From an uncultured Prevotella sp. (GTDB taxonomy: Bacteria; Bacteroidota; Bacteroidia; Bacteroidales; Bacteroidaceae): a stretch of 64,000 nt of DNA. The position numbers and the translations under genes were made by a program. Below the pieces are notes generated by a model. The model saw only the letters and a list, made by a program, of their open reading frames with translations. It searched no databases and was not told the DNA's origin. The stretch lies in assembly GCA_900322175.1 (NCBI GenBank), contig ONYZ01000009.1, positions 1 to 64,000 of the forward strand, in the 5' to 3' direction. Shown in pieces: positions 63,366-64,000 of the stretch. Numbering within the stretch: the stretch's first letter is position 1; each line of letters opens with the position of its first letter.

Positions 63366-64000
63366 ATGAAAAGAATAGTTATATTAGGAGCAGGCGAAAG
63401 TGGCGCAGGAGCCGCCGTTCTCGCAAAGAAAGAAGGTTTCGATGTGTTTGTTTCAGATATGTCGAAAATTGCCGACAAGTACAAGAAACAGTTGGACAAC
63501 CACCAGATTGAGTGGGAGGAAGGACATCACACAGAAGAGAAAATTCTGAATGCCGACGAGATTATCAAGAGTCCAGGCATCCCCGACACTGCTCCGATGA
63601 TACAGAAAGTCATCACCAAGGGTATCCACATCATCAGCGAGATTGAGTTTGCAGGACGCTACACCAACTCTAAGATGATTTGTATCACGGGATCTAATGG
63701 TAAGACCACCACAACCTCGCTTATCTACCACATCTTCAAGGAGGCTGGGTACGATGCAGGATTAGCAGGAAATATCGGAAACTCTCTGGCATTACAGGTG
63801 GCAGAGGATCCACACGAATACTACATCATCGAGCTTAGTTCGTTCCAACTCGACAACATGTACGACTTCCGTGCAAACATCGCCATCCTACTCAACATCA
63901 CGCCAGACCATCTGGATCGTTATAACTTCGAGATGCAGAACTACGTGGATGCCAAGATGCGTATCATCCAGAACCAGACTCCAAAAGATGCATTCATCTA
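63366..64000 (+). CDS. murD: UDP-MurNAc-L-alanine:D-glutamate ligase MurD, 3'-truncated by window end
   Basis: First 211 codons only; the frame is open to the end of the window. KRIVILGAGESGAGAAVLAKK is the N-terminal Rossmann loop, CITGSNGKTTTTSLIYHI the ATP loop, and NITPDHLDRY a conserved ligase motif. Adds D-glutamate, the product of MurI, to UDP-MurNAc-L-Ala. Five nt behind mraY. Confidence 0.96.
   Translation, partial: MKRIVILGAGESGAGAAVLAKKEGFDVFVSDMSKIADKYKKQLDNHQIEWEEGHHTEEKILNADEIIKSPGIPDTAPMIQKVITKGIHIISEIEFAGRYTNSKMICITGSNGKTTTTSLIYHIFKEAGYDAGLAGNIGNSLALQVAEDPHEYYIIELSSFQLDNMYDFRANIAILLNITPDHLDRYNFEMQNYVDAKMRIIQNQTPKDAFI

Overview
The window looks like chromosome from a Bacteroidota gut or oral commensal close to Prevotella/Prevotellaceae. 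Evidence: about twenty promoters of the Bacteroidetes type (TTTG, 19-20 bp, TAnnTTTG), SusB-type GH97 and other glycan-degrading enzymes, families largely confined to this phylum (DUF6242, DUF6089, DUF4271, DUF3737, DUF3836, DUF4249), a fused SecDF, a glycine-lipid pair (GlsB/GlsA), and a BspA-like leucine-rich surface protein. No phage, conjugative element or CRISPR array is visible.

Layout. 1-1.4 kb: the 3' part of pckA, then a stand-alone 31-codon ORF with its own promoter motif and terminator. 1.5-9.4 kb: envelope biogenesis (DUF6242 lipoprotein, DUF6089 barrel, uppS, bamA, three Skp/OmpH paralogues, murI). 9.4-13 kb: xerD facing murI and divergent from aroQ, O-methyltransferase, rbfA and a LolE-type permease. 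13-21 kb: M16 peptidase, metK (broken), DUF4271, hemD-like, rnpA, yidD, tyrS, tRNA-Gln. 21-27.6 kb: SDR dehydrogenase, HU, rhomboid protease, an endonuclease/exonuclease/phosphatase-family protein, secDF (broken), tRNA-Arg. 27.8-32.7 kb: divergent glycan genes, a GH28-GH43 fusion and a GH43 with a putative carbohydrate-binding region. 33-34 kb: an MNT/HEPN toxin-antitoxin pair and an ATPase C-terminal remnant. 34.1-39.7 kb: a 46-aa peptide gene behind a BspA-like gene, a 970-bp repeat-rich gene-free interval, a PatB/MalY lyase carrying an in-frame palindromic repeat, DUF3737 and DUF3836. 39.8-45.9 kb: GH97-GH2-GH3 operon. 46.1-51.5 kb: TonB-dependent receptor, DUF4249 lipoprotein and a protein with a free plug-like domain. 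51.7-56.4 kb: histidine kinase and response regulator, a membrane protein, and the glycine-lipid pair. 56.5-64 kb: the division and cell wall cluster mraZ-rsmH-ftsL-ftsI-murE-mraY-murD (cut by the window end), preceded by three GTGG boxes at 10-bp spacing.

Most notable observations: (1) a 20-bp element plus a -7 hexamer at exactly the same 33-nt distance upstream of two unrelated genes, with a related 11-bp-period direct repeat 32 nt upstream of the M16 peptidase promoter, suggesting an OmpR-type response-regulator box; (2) a palindromic repeat translated in frame inside patB with an intergenic relative 80 bp away; (3) a tiny peptide gene tied to the BspA-like gene; (4) a stretch upstream of that gene that can fold into alternative and crossing helices; (5) a 163-bp element with 37-bp inverted ends beside four 20-22-bp tandem repeats; (6) internal deletions in two normally essential genes, metK and secDF, which I consider more likely assembly errors than real mutations.
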